Below are positions 9,059 to 17,433 of a stretch of DNA of 25,180 bases, one piece after another (the first letter of the stretch is position 1; each line of letters opens with the position of its first letter). A program made the position numbers and the translations under genes. Origin of the DNA: Pseudomonadota bacterium (GTDB lineage: Bacteria > Pseudomonadota > Gammaproteobacteria > Burkholderiales > Ferrovaceae). The DNA lies in assembly GCA_021828575.1 (NCBI GenBank), contig JAJZEL010000198.1, positions 1 through 25,180 of the forward strand. Reading direction: 5' to 3'. The notes below the pieces were generated by a model. It saw only the letters and a list, made by a program, of their open reading frames with translations. It was not told where the DNA came from and did not search any database.

Positions 9059-12058
9059 ATGATCGAATTGCGGGAATTTCTTGAAGAAACACCAGACGCC
9101 TTGTATGTCCATGACCTGGAAGGCCGGATTTTGGACGTAAACAGGCGTGCTTGCGAAAGTCTGGGCTATTCGCGCCAGGAACTTTTGAGCCTGAACCTTT
9201 CCGACCTGGTTCCCTCCCTCAGCCCTCAGGATGCCCAGGCCATTTGGCTACAAATGAATCCGGGCGAACGAATTCAGAGAACCAGTTGGCACCGCCGGAA
9301 GAATGGCACCCTGTTTCCCGTGGAAGTGCACCTGAGTCTCGTCCTGAATTCAGGTAAAAAAATCATCCTGGCCCTGGTACATGACATCACCCGTCGCAAA
9401 CAGGATGAAGAACGTCAGTTGCGCCTCAGGAATCTGTACCACGCCTTGAGCGAGGTGAATCAGGCCATCGTCCGCATGGACGAAGAAGCTGTGCTGTTTC
9501 CGCTGGTTTGCCGGATGGCCGTGGAGTACGGCGGAGTGAAAATGGCCTGGATCGGACAAGCCAACCCGGAAACCAAACAAATTCAGCCGGTGGCCGCTTA
9601 TGGTGAAAGTACGCAATACCTGGAGGACATTCTCATTTCCGTGGATCCCGATGTCCCGGAAGGACGCGGACCCACTGCCCGGGCCTATCGGGACCTCGTG
9701 GCCACAACAGTGGAAGACTTTCTAAATGATGAAATGACCCTCCCATGGCGAGAGCGTGCAGCCCTGCATGGCTTTGGGTCCAGTGCCACCTTTCCCATCA
9801 CGCGCAAGGGAAAGTCTTTTGCCGTATTCACGGTATATAACGATACCGCTCATCCTTTCGATCAGGAAATGTTTGTTCTTCTGGAAGAGCTTTCCAGGGA
9901 CATCACGTTTTCCTTGAATAATTTCGACCGGGAATATGAACGTCGTCGGGCAGAAGAACAATTGCGATTCAGTGAGGAAAAATTCTCCACCATTTTCCGA
10001 AATTCGCCCATGCCCATCTGGATCACTCATCAGTCCGACCATCGACTGCTGGATGTCAATCAAGCCTGGATCGAGTTTTCAGGCTTCTCTGAACAGGGAG
10101 TACTGGGACAAAGCATGACCGAACTGGGTTTGCTACAGAAGCACAGCGAACCCTTGTCGCGTATTAAAGAAGCGCTGAATGCTGGCCAGAAAATCAAAAG
10201 TCAGGAAATGGTTTTTACGCGACATGACGGAGAAACGGCCACCTGTCTGTTATCCATTGAGCAGATCCAGTTGCATGATGAAGGTTGGCTTGTCTGGATG
10301 GCCCAGGACATCACGGCCCTGATCCGGGCCATGGATATCATCGCCCAGAAAAACAGCTTTCTGAATGCCATTTTTGAAAATGAACCTCATTGTGTCAAAG
10401 TGATTTCATCACAAGGGCAACTGCTGGAAATGAATCGAGCTGGTCTGGACATGCTCGAAGTCAACAGCATTGATGAAGTCAGGCAAGCCGGCTTCCATCA
10501 TTTCCTGCTACCTGGTTACCAGAAGTCCTTTGGAGAACTCCTGCGTCTGGCCATGATGGGCACCAGGAGCTCCCTGGAATTCCCAGTCATCGGAAAAAAG
10601 GGTACCAAACGGTGGTTGGAAACCCATACCGCCCCCCTCAAGGACGGCAACGGAAACGTCATTGCCATGGTCGGTGTCACCCAGGACATCACAGAAAAAA
10701 AACAGTCGGATGAACTCATCTGGAAACAGGCCAATTTTGATTTGCTCACGGGCCTTCCCAATCGACACATGTTCTATGATCGTCTGGAGCAGGAAATCAG
10801 GAAAGCACATCGAAACGACAACAGCCTGGCCCTTTTCTTCATCGATCTTGATCGATTCAAGGAAGTCAATGATTCTCTGGGGCATTTGATGGGTGACAAT
10901 CTGCTTGTGGAAGCTGCCCAACGCATCAATCGTTGTGTTCGTGAATCCGATACGGTGGCCCGTCTTGGTGGGGACGAATTTACCGTCATCCTCTCTCAAA
11001 TAGACGATACCACGCGAGTGGATATCATTGCCCAGAATATTTTGAAGAACCTTTCAGAACCTTTCAGCGTTGGTGGGGAACACGGAAAAATCTACATTTC
11101 AGCCAGCATTGGCATCACGCTTTACCCTGGAGACTCGCTACAGACCGAGCAATTGTTGAGAAATGCGGACCAGGCCATGTACGCTGCCAAGGAGGCAGGT
11201 AGAAATCGTTTCAGCTATTTCACACCAGCACTTCAGGAAAAAGCCACCACTCGGCTCAGGTTATTCAACGAACTCAAGGAAGCCATACAGCGCCAACAGT
11301 TCGTCCTTCATTTCCAGCCCATCCTGAACCTGTCTTCCAGAGAAGTCATCAAGGCAGAAGCCCTGATCCGTTGGAACCATCCCAAACGGGGTCTGGTCGG
11401 TCCCGCGGAGTTCATTCCATTGGCGGAAGACACTGGACTGATCGTGGACATTGGTGCCTGGGTATTCCGGGAAGCTGCCCGCTGGGTCAGTCACTGGATC
11501 ATCCTGCACCCTGACTTGCGTGTGAGCGTAAACATGTCGCCTTCGCAATTCATTCTGGACGAGCAGCATTTTTCAGGGCTCCTGGATCACCTGAAAAAAA
11601 TTCCCCTGAAAGGTGACCACTTGGTCATCGAGATCACGGAAAGCTTGCTGTTGGATGCCCAGAACGACGTCATTCAGCGTCTGGAAGCCTTTCGCAAGGA
11701 GGGTATTCAGGTAGGCATTGATGACTTTGGAACCGGCTATTCGGCGCTATCCTATTTGCAAAAATTCCGGCTGGATTACCTAAAGATCGATCAATCCTTC
11801 ATCCATAATCTGGCGGACAGCCCCGGCGACATGGCCTTATGTGAAGCCATCATTGTCATGGCTCACAAGCTTGGACTGCAGGTGATTGCAGAAGGGGTTG
11901 AAACAAAAATGCAGGAAACCCTGTTGTCACGTGCCGGCTGTGATTACGCACAAGGCTACCTGTACTCGGTTCCTGTTCCTGGAGAACAGTTTGAAGCCCT
12001 TTTGGATTCTACTGCCTCCCCTTACTCGCAACCGGCGCCAGAACCCCCGGTGCCATGA
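9059..12058 (+). CDS. PAS-GAF-PAS-PAS-GGDEF-EAL c-di-GMP turnover protein
   Basis: 999 residues with no membrane helix, so probably cytoplasmic. Order: PAS (about 9-120), GAF (about 130-285), PAS (about 300-420), PAS (about 430-545), GGDEF (about 550-715), EAL (about 730-985). The cyclase signature G637-GDEF-641 is intact, and R628-E-S-D631 five residues before it is a product-inhibition site. The phosphodiesterase side keeps E767 of EALIRW, D888-D889 of DDFGTGYSAL, K909 of DYLKID and E945 of AEGVET. Both activities are therefore possible, and which dominates cannot be read from sequence. The sensed ligand is unknown. Start: ATG 9059, preferred to TTG 9041; the ribosome site (AGGACG) is weak. 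It stands alone between rmuC and leuA. Confidence 0.93.
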   Translation: MIELREFLEETPDALYVHDLEGRILDVNRRACESLGYSRQELLSLNLSDLVPSLSPQDAQAIWLQMNPGERIQRTSWHRRKNGTLFPVEVHLSLVLNSGKKIILALVHDITRRKQDEERQLRLRNLYHALSEVNQAIVRMDEEAVLFPLVCRMAVEYGGVKMAWIGQANPETKQIQPVAAYGESTQYLEDILISVDPDVPEGRGPTARAYRDLVATTVEDFLNDEMTLPWRERAALHGFGSSATFPITRKGKSFAVFTVYNDTAHPFDQEMFVLLEELSRDITFSLNNFDREYERRRAEEQLRFSEEKFSTIFRNSPMPIWITHQSDHRLLDVNQAWIEFSGFSEQGVLGQSMTELGLLQKHSEPLSRIKEALNAGQKIKSQEMVFTRHDGETATCLLSIEQIQLHDEGWLVWMAQDITALIRAMDIIAQKNSFLNAIFENEPHCVKVISSQGQLLEMNRAGLDMLEVNSIDEVRQAGFHHFLLPGYQKSFGELLRLAMMGTRSSLEFPVIGKKGTKRWLETHTAPLKDGNGNVIAMVGVTQDITEKKQSDELIWKQANFDLLTGLPNRHMFYDRLEQEIRKAHRNDNSLALFFIDLDRFKEVNDSLGHLMGDNLLVEAAQRINRCVRESDTVARLGGDEFTVILSQIDDTTRVDIIAQNILKNLSEPFSVGGEHGKIYISASIGITLYPGDSLQTEQLLRNADQAMYAAKEAGRNRFSYFTPALQEKATTRLRLFNELKEAIQRQQFVLHFQPILNLSSREVIKAEALIRWNHPKRGLVGPAEFIPLAEDTGLIVDIGAWVFREAARWVSHWIILHPDLRVSVNMSPSQFILDEQHFSGLLDHLKKIPLKGDHLVIEITESLLLDAQNDVIQRLEAFRKEGIQVGIDDFGTGYSALSYLQKFRLDYLKIDQSFIHNLADSPGDMALCEAIIVMAHKLGLQVIAEGVETKMQETLLSRAGCDYAQGYLYSVPVPGEQFEALLDSTASPYSQPAPEPPVP

Positions 12059-12273
12059 TTTTCGGGTAAACAGGAACAACTTCCTTGTCCTGCACTCAGG
12101 GACAGGGTCTGCGAAAAAACGCATGCAACTATGGACGTACCGGTCACTACGGAACCCGGGTTCGCAGAGGAAACTCCGGAACCCTTCAAGGACATGACCC
12201 CGAAACCCATGATGCCCAGCATTGAGACCAGAAGCAGATACTCAATTGCGCTACCCCCTCGCTCGGGCTTCAT
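12022..12273 (-). CDS. Small Flp/type IVb pilin-like protein
   Basis: 83 residues. The N-terminus MKPERGGSAIEYLLLVSMLG has the layout of Flp prepilins: a short basic leader, a glycine cleavage site, and Glu and Tyr at mature positions 5 and 6 if cut between the two glycines, then a hydrophobic helix to about residue 29. The remainder is Ser/Gly/Cys-rich (ACVF, SCSCLP, GCE) with no recognised domain. The start is well supported by GGAG eight bases upstream of ATG. Its last 37 bases overlap, antisense, the end of the GGDEF-EAL gene. No tad, prepilin peptidase or other pilin gene is in the window. It could also be a TadE-like or unrelated single-helix protein. Confidence 0.55.
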   Translation of the reverse strand: MKPERGGSAIEYLLLVSMLGIMGFGVMSLKGSGVSSANPGSVVTGTSIVACVFSQTLSLSAGQGSCSCLPENHGTGGSGAGCE

Positions 12274-12428
12274 TGAATGTTCTCCGATTCGTAAACACCG
12301 CGCTCAAGTCTAAAGGGTGCCAACATCAATCAAACCCCCTGTGCATGTCTGGTTTCCACCCCAATTCAAGCTTTTGCGTCAGATCTTCCAATTTCTGTAT
12401 CCTTGAAAAATGAACTCAGGAGACTCAT
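12274..12428. other. Divergent intergenic region between pilin-like gene and leuA
   Basis: Together with the 3' side of the pilin-like gene this is the largest stretch (12059-12428) without a plus-strand gene. It must hold the start regions of both divergent genes. A possible leuA promoter is listed separately. On the minus strand TGGCACC near 12315 resembles a sigma-54 -24 element but lacks the GC of a -12. No leucine-codon-rich leader peptide or attenuator was seen. Confidence 0.5.
12374..12403 (+). promoter_or_regulatory. Possible leuA promoter
   Basis: TTGCGT (12374-12379), 18 bases, TATCCT (12398-12403). Each hexamer matches consensus only partly (3-4 of 6), but the location, about 25 bases before the GTG start and the ribosome site, is reasonable. 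Confidence 0.3.
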
Positions 12429-13964
12429 GTGAACCCCAATCTGATCATTTTTGACACCACCCTGCGGGATGGGGAACAAAGCCCCGGAGCCTCCATGACC
12501 CGGGAAGAAAAGGTGAGAATCGGCAAGCAACTGGAACGCCTCAAGGTGGACGTGATTGAAGCAGGCTTCCCTGCCGCCAGCCCCGGAGACTTTGAATCGG
12601 TCAGAGCAGTAGCCACCACGGTCCGCGACAGCACGGTTTGCGGCTTGGCCAGAGCCCAGGAAAGTGATATCAGAAAAGTGGCAGAAGCCATTGCCTCGGC
12701 AGCCTCAGGAAGAATTCACACGTTCATTGCCACCTCTCCCATCCACATGGAGAAGAAACTGCGCATGACTCCCGATCAGGTCATGGAAACAGCCACGCGC
12801 GCGGTCAAGCTGGCACGCTCTTTTACCGATGATGTGGAGTTTTCCTGTGAGGATGCTGTCCGCTCAGATCCGGATTTTCTGTGTCGCATCATTGAAACCG
12901 TCATCCAGGCGGGAGCCAGAACCATCAATATCCCCGACACGGTGGGATATGCCATTCCCTACCAGTATGGTGCCCTGATTGAAAGTCTCATCCAGCGTAT
13001 TCCCAATGCCCACAAAGCCGTGTTCTCCGTACACTGTCACAATGACCTGGGACTGGCCGTTTCCAATTCACTGGCTGCAGTGTTGGCAGGCGCACGCCAG
13101 GTGGAATGCACCATTAATGGCCTGGGCGAACGGGCAGGTAACGCCGCCCTGGAAGAAATCGTGATGGCTTTGAAGACCCGTCGGGATGTATTCAGTGTGG
13201 ACACTCGTATCGACACCGCTCAGATTGTTCCTGCCAGTCGCCTGGTATCCACCATCACCGGTTTTCCCGTGCAACCCAACAAAGCCATTGTGGGTGCAAA
13301 TGCGTTTGCCCACGAATCTGGTATTCATCAGGATGGTGTGCTCAAACACCGGGAAACCTATGAAATCATGCGCGCCGAAGATGTGGGCTGGAACGCCAGC
13401 AAGCTGGTGCTGGGAAAACATTCCGGACGGTCTGCCTTCCGTGCCAGACTATCGGAGCTGGGTATTGAACTGGAATCCGAGGCCCACCTTAATGCGGCTT
13501 TCCAGCGTTTCAAGGAACTGGCAGACAAGAAACATGACATTTTCGACGAGGACCTGCATGCGCTGGTCAGCGAAGAAGTTACCGAACCACACAAGGAAAA
13601 ATACAGTCTTCTTTCGCTCACGGCCTACAGCGAAACGGGTGAAATACCCCATGCCTACCTAGTGCTGTCCTGTGAAGGCCACGAAATGGAGTCAGAAGCT
13701 CAGGGCAGTGGCCCGGTGGATGCTGCCTTCAAGGCGGTAGAACGACTGGTCTTCAGTGGCTCGGAACTGCTGCTTTATTCGGTCAACAACATCACGAGCG
13801 GAACCGAATCACAGGGGGAGGTGACTGTCAGGCTCTCCCGAAATGGACGTATCGTCAATGGGCTCGGGGCGGATACGGATATTGTGGTGGCTTCCGTCAA
13901 GGCCTATCTGAATGCCTTGAACAAACTGGGGGCAGGAACAGAGCGCATGAACCCACAGATGTGA
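12429..13964 (+). CDS. leuA: 2-isopropylmalate synthase
   Basis: 511 residues (E. coli LeuA 523). Condenses acetyl-CoA with 2-oxoisovalerate, the first committed step to leucine. The N-terminal TIM barrel shows DTTLRDGEQSPGASM with metal ligand D14, H202-C-H204-N (the HxH metal motif) and N238 in GERAGNAALEE. The C-terminal part (about 380-500, ending GLGADTDIVVASVKAYLNAL) is the LeuA dimer domain that binds leucine for feedback inhibition. The start is GTG 12429 with AGGAG six bases upstream; the ATG two bases earlier runs straight into TGA. The yihY-like gene follows after 11 bases. Confidence 0.96.
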   Translation: MNPNLIIFDTTLRDGEQSPGASMTREEKVRIGKQLERLKVDVIEAGFPAASPGDFESVRAVATTVRDSTVCGLARAQESDIRKVAEAIASAASGRIHTFIATSPIHMEKKLRMTPDQVMETATRAVKLARSFTDDVEFSCEDAVRSDPDFLCRIIETVIQAGARTINIPDTVGYAIPYQYGALIESLIQRIPNAHKAVFSVHCHNDLGLAVSNSLAAVLAGARQVECTINGLGERAGNAALEEIVMALKTRRDVFSVDTRIDTAQIVPASRLVSTITGFPVQPNKAIVGANAFAHESGIHQDGVLKHRETYEIMRAEDVGWNASKLVLGKHSGRSAFRARLSELGIELESEAHLNAAFQRFKELADKKHDIFDEDLHALVSEEVTEPHKEKYSLLSLTAYSETGEIPHAYLVLSCEGHEMESEAQGSGPVDAAFKAVERLVFSGSELLLYSVNNITSGTESQGEVTVRLSRNGRIVNGLGADTDIVVASVKAYLNALNKLGAGTERMNPQM

Positions 13965-13975
13965 GTAAGCCCTGA

Positions 13976-14854
13976 ATGAACCGGTTGTGCGCCTTGCGCG
14001 ATTTTCTTTGGTACGTCATCCGGAAGTTCCAGCAGGACCGGTGCCTGCAATCGGCTTCCAGCTTGACCACGACCACCTTGTTTGCCCTGGTGCCACTGGT
14101 GACCATCAGTTTGCACCTACTGTCATTTTTCCCCGATTTCCCCAGGATGACACAGGCCATTCACCAGTTTCTTCTAGCCAACATGCTCCCCGACGCAGCG
14201 AGCCGCGTCATTGGCATTTACATGAATGAGTTTTCAAACCATGCCCGACAACTCACCTATGCTGGCCTCGTCCTGCTGACAGGCACCGTATTTTCCCTGG
14301 CCATCACCGTGGACCATACCTTCAACGCCATCTGGGGCATGAAACCCCAGCGCACCTGGTGGGCACGGTTCCTGATTTATGCCTCCCTGATCCTCCTGGG
14401 ACCACTCCTGCTGGGATTGGGTCTTTGGGCCACAGGCCTGATCGTGAGCGCATCCATGGGATGGGCCGGAGAAAACCACCACATGACTGAACTCGTTCTG
14501 CGACTGGTATCGGTACTGGTGCTGGCGTTTGGCCTGACACTGGCATACTACAGAATTCCCGGCAGGCCCGTGGCCCTGAGACATGCCACTCTGGGAGGGT
14601 TGCTGGCAGCCCTGTCATTCGAAGGAATGAAGACCCTGTTCAGTGTCTTCATCTGGCACTTTTCTTCATATACCCTGGTGTACGGCACCTTCGCGGCTTT
14701 TCCCTTCTTCCTGCTGTGGATCCAGATGTCCTGGACCATGGTCCTGTTCTGCGCTGTGCTGACTGCGTGCATGCCTTTGTGGAAACATGAGGGTTGGCGT
14801 GTGGTAGACAACACGGAAGATCAGGTGGCTGACGAACCTTCCAGCTTTTCCTGA
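13976..14854 (+). CDS. YihY/BrkB-family inner membrane protein
   Basis: 292 residues with about six hydrophobic helices, recognised from QSASSLTTTTLFALVPLVT near the N-terminus, FNAIWGMKPQRTWWARFL in the middle and YGTFAAFPFFLLWIQMSW near the end. This family (UPF0761, sometimes wrongly called ribonuclease BN) has no settled function. It starts 11 bases after leuA and could share its transcript, although its own ribosome site is weak. Its last 34 bases overlap the end of the convergent proS gene. Betaproteobacterial relatives often carry an extra C-terminal domain that is absent here. Confidence 0.88.
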   Translation: MNRLCALRDFLWYVIRKFQQDRCLQSASSLTTTTLFALVPLVTISLHLLSFFPDFPRMTQAIHQFLLANMLPDAASRVIGIYMNEFSNHARQLTYAGLVLLTGTVFSLAITVDHTFNAIWGMKPQRTWWARFLIYASLILLGPLLLGLGLWATGLIVSASMGWAGENHHMTELVLRLVSVLVLAFGLTLAYYRIPGRPVALRHATLGGLLAALSFEGMKTLFSVFIWHFSSYTLVYGTFAAFPFFLLWIQMSWTMVLFCAVLTACMPLWKHEGWRVVDNTEDQVADEPSSFS

Positions 14855-16545
14855 AGACGACTCAGCGCCTTTTCCAGAGGTACGGCTTCGGCCGTCTTTT
14901 CATTTCGTCCCTGGATTTCCACCCGGCCTTCCTTCAAATTTCTTTCGCCTACTACTATGCGTACTGGAATACCCACCAGTTCCTGATCGGCCAGCATGAC
15001 CCCTACCCGTTCATCTCGATCATCAAAAAGCACATCCCATCCCGCCTGAGTCAACTGTTCGTAAAGTGCTTCAGCCGCCGATTTCACCATGGAAGACTTC
15101 TGCAAACCAATGGCAATCAGCGATATCTGAAACGGAGCCATGGCCAAAGGCATGACAATACCCCGATCGTCGTGGTGTTGCTCTATGGCAGCCCCCACAA
15201 TGCGGCTGACACCAATACCATAACATCCCATCTCCACGAGACAGGCCTGTCCTGATTCATCCAGATAGGTGAGGGACATGGCTTCGGAATATCGTGTACG
15301 CAACTGAAACACGTGGCCCACCTCAATGCCCCGGCAAAGCTTCAGGGGGCCCTTCCCGTCCGGTGAAGGATCGCCTTCCACTACATTCCGCAAATCCACC
15401 ACTGTGGCAGGTTCCGGAAAATCCCGCCCAAAATTCACGCCAGTCAAATGATGCCCGACCTCGTTGGCCCCGCAAACAAAATCAGCCATCTGTGCAGCCG
15501 CACGATCCACAAGAATGGTCACATGGCCAGAAGGCATTCCCACGGGACCCAGATAACCCTTCACTGGTCCGAAAAGAGTTGCAATTTCCTCGTCACTGGC
15601 CAGCCTGATACCCGGCACATAACGGTTTGCCTTGATTTCATTCAGTTCGTGGTCAGCCCTCAACAGCAGAAGATAGGGTTTGCCCTCCTCTGAAAATACC
15701 AGAAGGGACTTCAGTACCCGTTCCATGGCAATGCCCAGGAAATGGGCCACCTCCGAACAGGCTGATTGCCCTGGCGTGGACACTTTTTGCATGGGTACTG
15801 AAGGGGCTGGCCGTCCCTCTTCCGGCAGCAGTGCTTCTGCCAGTTCAATATTGGCCGCATAGTCTGAATCAGGGCAGTAAGCTATGGTGTCCTCGCCCGA
15901 GTCAGCCAGCACATGAAACTCGTGGGAACCCGATCCTCCAATGGCCCCCGTATCCGCTGCCACTGCCCTGAAACGAAGGCCCAGTCGTGTAAAAATGCGC
16001 TGGTAGGTATCCATCATGCAGGCGTAGGTTTTCTCCAGGCTCTGCAGATCAGCATGAAAAGAGTAAGCGTCCTTCATGATGAATTCACGGGCCCGCATGA
16101 CGCCAAAACGCGGCCTGATTTCATCACGAAACTTGGTCTGGATCTGGTAGAAATTGACGGGAAGCTGGCGGTAACTGCGAATTTCCCGTCGCGCAAAATC
16201 GGAAATGACTTCCTCGTGGGTTGGGCCATAACAGAATTCGCGCTCATGCCTGTCCCTGATCTTGAGCATCTGTGGACCAAATTTTTCCCATCGGCCGGTT
16301 TCTTTCCAAAGCTCTGCCGGAATGACGGTGGGCATCAGCACCTCAAGAGCGCCACTGCGGTCCATTTCCTCGCGCACCATGGCCTCCACCTTGCGCAGAA
16401 CCTTCAAGCCCAACGGGGTCCAAGTGTAAAGGCCACTACCCAGGCGACGGATATAACCCGCCCTGAGCATGAGCCGATGACTGACCAACTCGGCTTCCGC
16501 CGGAGCTTCCTTGAGCGTGGAAATGAAGAATCGTGAAAGGCGCAT
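14821..16545 (-). CDS. proS: Prolyl-tRNA synthetase, bacterial type with editing insertion
   Basis: 574 residues, matching the E. coli enzyme (572). Class II motifs are visible: motif 1 region SGLYTWTPLG, motif 2 FRDEIRPRFGVMRAREFIMKD (about 137-157) and motif 3 GIGVSRIVGAAIEQH (about 444-458). Between motifs 2 and 3 lies the roughly 180-residue insertion domain that removes alanine mischarged onto tRNA-Pro, and the anticodon-binding domain follows at the C-terminus. The start is ATG 16545; the ribosome site is weak. Tail-to-tail overlap of 34 bases with the yihY-like gene. tRNA-Pro is also in this window but not adjacent. Confidence 0.96.
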   Translation of the reverse strand: MRLSRFFISTLKEAPAEAELVSHRLMLRAGYIRRLGSGLYTWTPLGLKVLRKVEAMVREEMDRSGALEVLMPTVIPAELWKETGRWEKFGPQMLKIRDRHEREFCYGPTHEEVISDFARREIRSYRQLPVNFYQIQTKFRDEIRPRFGVMRAREFIMKDAYSFHADLQSLEKTYACMMDTYQRIFTRLGLRFRAVAADTGAIGGSGSHEFHVLADSGEDTIAYCPDSDYAANIELAEALLPEEGRPAPSVPMQKVSTPGQSACSEVAHFLGIAMERVLKSLLVFSEEGKPYLLLLRADHELNEIKANRYVPGIRLASDEEIATLFGPVKGYLGPVGMPSGHVTILVDRAAAQMADFVCGANEVGHHLTGVNFGRDFPEPATVVDLRNVVEGDPSPDGKGPLKLCRGIEVGHVFQLRTRYSEAMSLTYLDESGQACLVEMGCYGIGVSRIVGAAIEQHHDDRGIVMPLAMAPFQISLIAIGLQKSSMVKSAAEALYEQLTQAGWDVLFDDRDERVGVMLADQELVGIPVRIVVGERNLKEGRVEIQGRNEKTAEAVPLEKALSRLQEKLEGSSAT

Positions 16546-16626
16546 AGGTTTTTGGCAATACGAAAATAATAGTCAAACGAGCATTCTATCCCAGTTGCAG
16601 AACGCGCCGATCAGGATAATGGGCTC

Positions 16627-17433
16627 ATGACACGAGGAATTTTCATGACACTTCACGCACAGTTTTCCGTAGCCATAGCCATGGCACTGGCTGGATGTGT
16701 CACGACCACCCCGCTCCCTGTCTCATCTCCCGTTGCACCCCTCCCCGCGCCCTGCATTTACAAACCAGCCCGTATCACTCTGGTACAACCCGAGTTTCAT
16801 TTTCAGATACAGATACATGGGCGACACCTGACACTCCGCCCCAAACAAGACTATCTGATGGAATCAGCCTGGATAAAGGGGCCTACGGGGCCTGTCACTT
16901 CGGATTGGGTATTTGCCGGCTACGGCATCAGCGAAGCGGCCCTTGGTCGAGATGATTACCATGGGGAATCATTCAAGGGAAAAACCATCCTGTTGCTGGA
17001 AGGCGAGCCCCTATTTCCCAACGCCTCATCCGACAATGTAAGAATACGCACGGGCTCGTGGCGCACTCGGGTGGAAAATGCCAAGCGTCATGGAGCAACT
17101 CTGGTGCTCATGGTGCAACGGGACACCAGCAAGGGTTCAGACTATGAACACAGGGCTTTTTTTGACAGCCAAGTGCTGGAAACCCTGCCCCAGAACCTGC
17201 AGGACGACAACCTTCTGGCCTATGGTTGGGTACCTGAAGCCCGGGTTGCCTCCTGGTTAAGGCAAGCTGGAATCCGGTGGGACATGCTCAGAAAAGAAGC
17301 GCTGGGAACAGATTTCCGCCCCTCGGGACTTCCACTGCAAAGCCGCCTTGACCTGATTCCCCACCATAAAATCGTGGAACTGGCGATCCAGACAGTCAGT
17401 CCTCAATCCCAGGTCACCAGGTTGTCACGATGA
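16627..17433 (+). CDS. Lipoprotein with a PA domain only (M28-peptidase-like, no catalytic domain)
   Basis: 268 residues. A signal peptide ends in the lipobox LAGC with C24, so an outer-envelope lipoprotein is likely. Residues 90-127 (SDWVFAGYGIS, LGRDDYHGESFKGKT) and 145-165 match the protease-associated domain that precedes the catalytic domain in M28 aminopeptidases. GWVPEARVASWLRQAG and GTDFRPSGLPLQSRLDL (200-243) follow the same family. The frame stops about where the zinc-peptidase domain would begin; no metal-binding His/Asp/Glu set is present. The last 31 bases overlap convergent proB. ATG 16627 keeps Arg3 in the signal peptide; ATG 16645 with GAGGAA upstream is the alternative. It is either a real PA-only protein or a truncated peptidase. 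Confidence 0.72.
   Translation: MTRGIFMTLHAQFSVAIAMALAGCVTTTPLPVSSPVAPLPAPCIYKPARITLVQPEFHFQIQIHGRHLTLRPKQDYLMESAWIKGPTGPVTSDWVFAGYGISEAALGRDDYHGESFKGKTILLLEGEPLFPNASSDNVRIRTGSWRTRVENAKRHGATLVLMVQRDTSKGSDYEHRAFFDSQVLETLPQNLQDDNLLAYGWVPEARVASWLRQAGIRWDMLRKEALGTDFRPSGLPLQSRLDLIPHHKIVELAIQTVSPQSQVTRLSR

Noticed and set aside
12305..12325. Sigma-54 promoter for the pilin-like gene
   Set aside because: The minus strand has TGGCACC, good for the -24, but the -12 position lacks the invariant GC, so the match is incomplete.
16546..16626. proS promoter
   Set aside because: TAGAAT and TATTAT occur on the minus strand, but no acceptable -35 lies 16-18 bases upstream of either.
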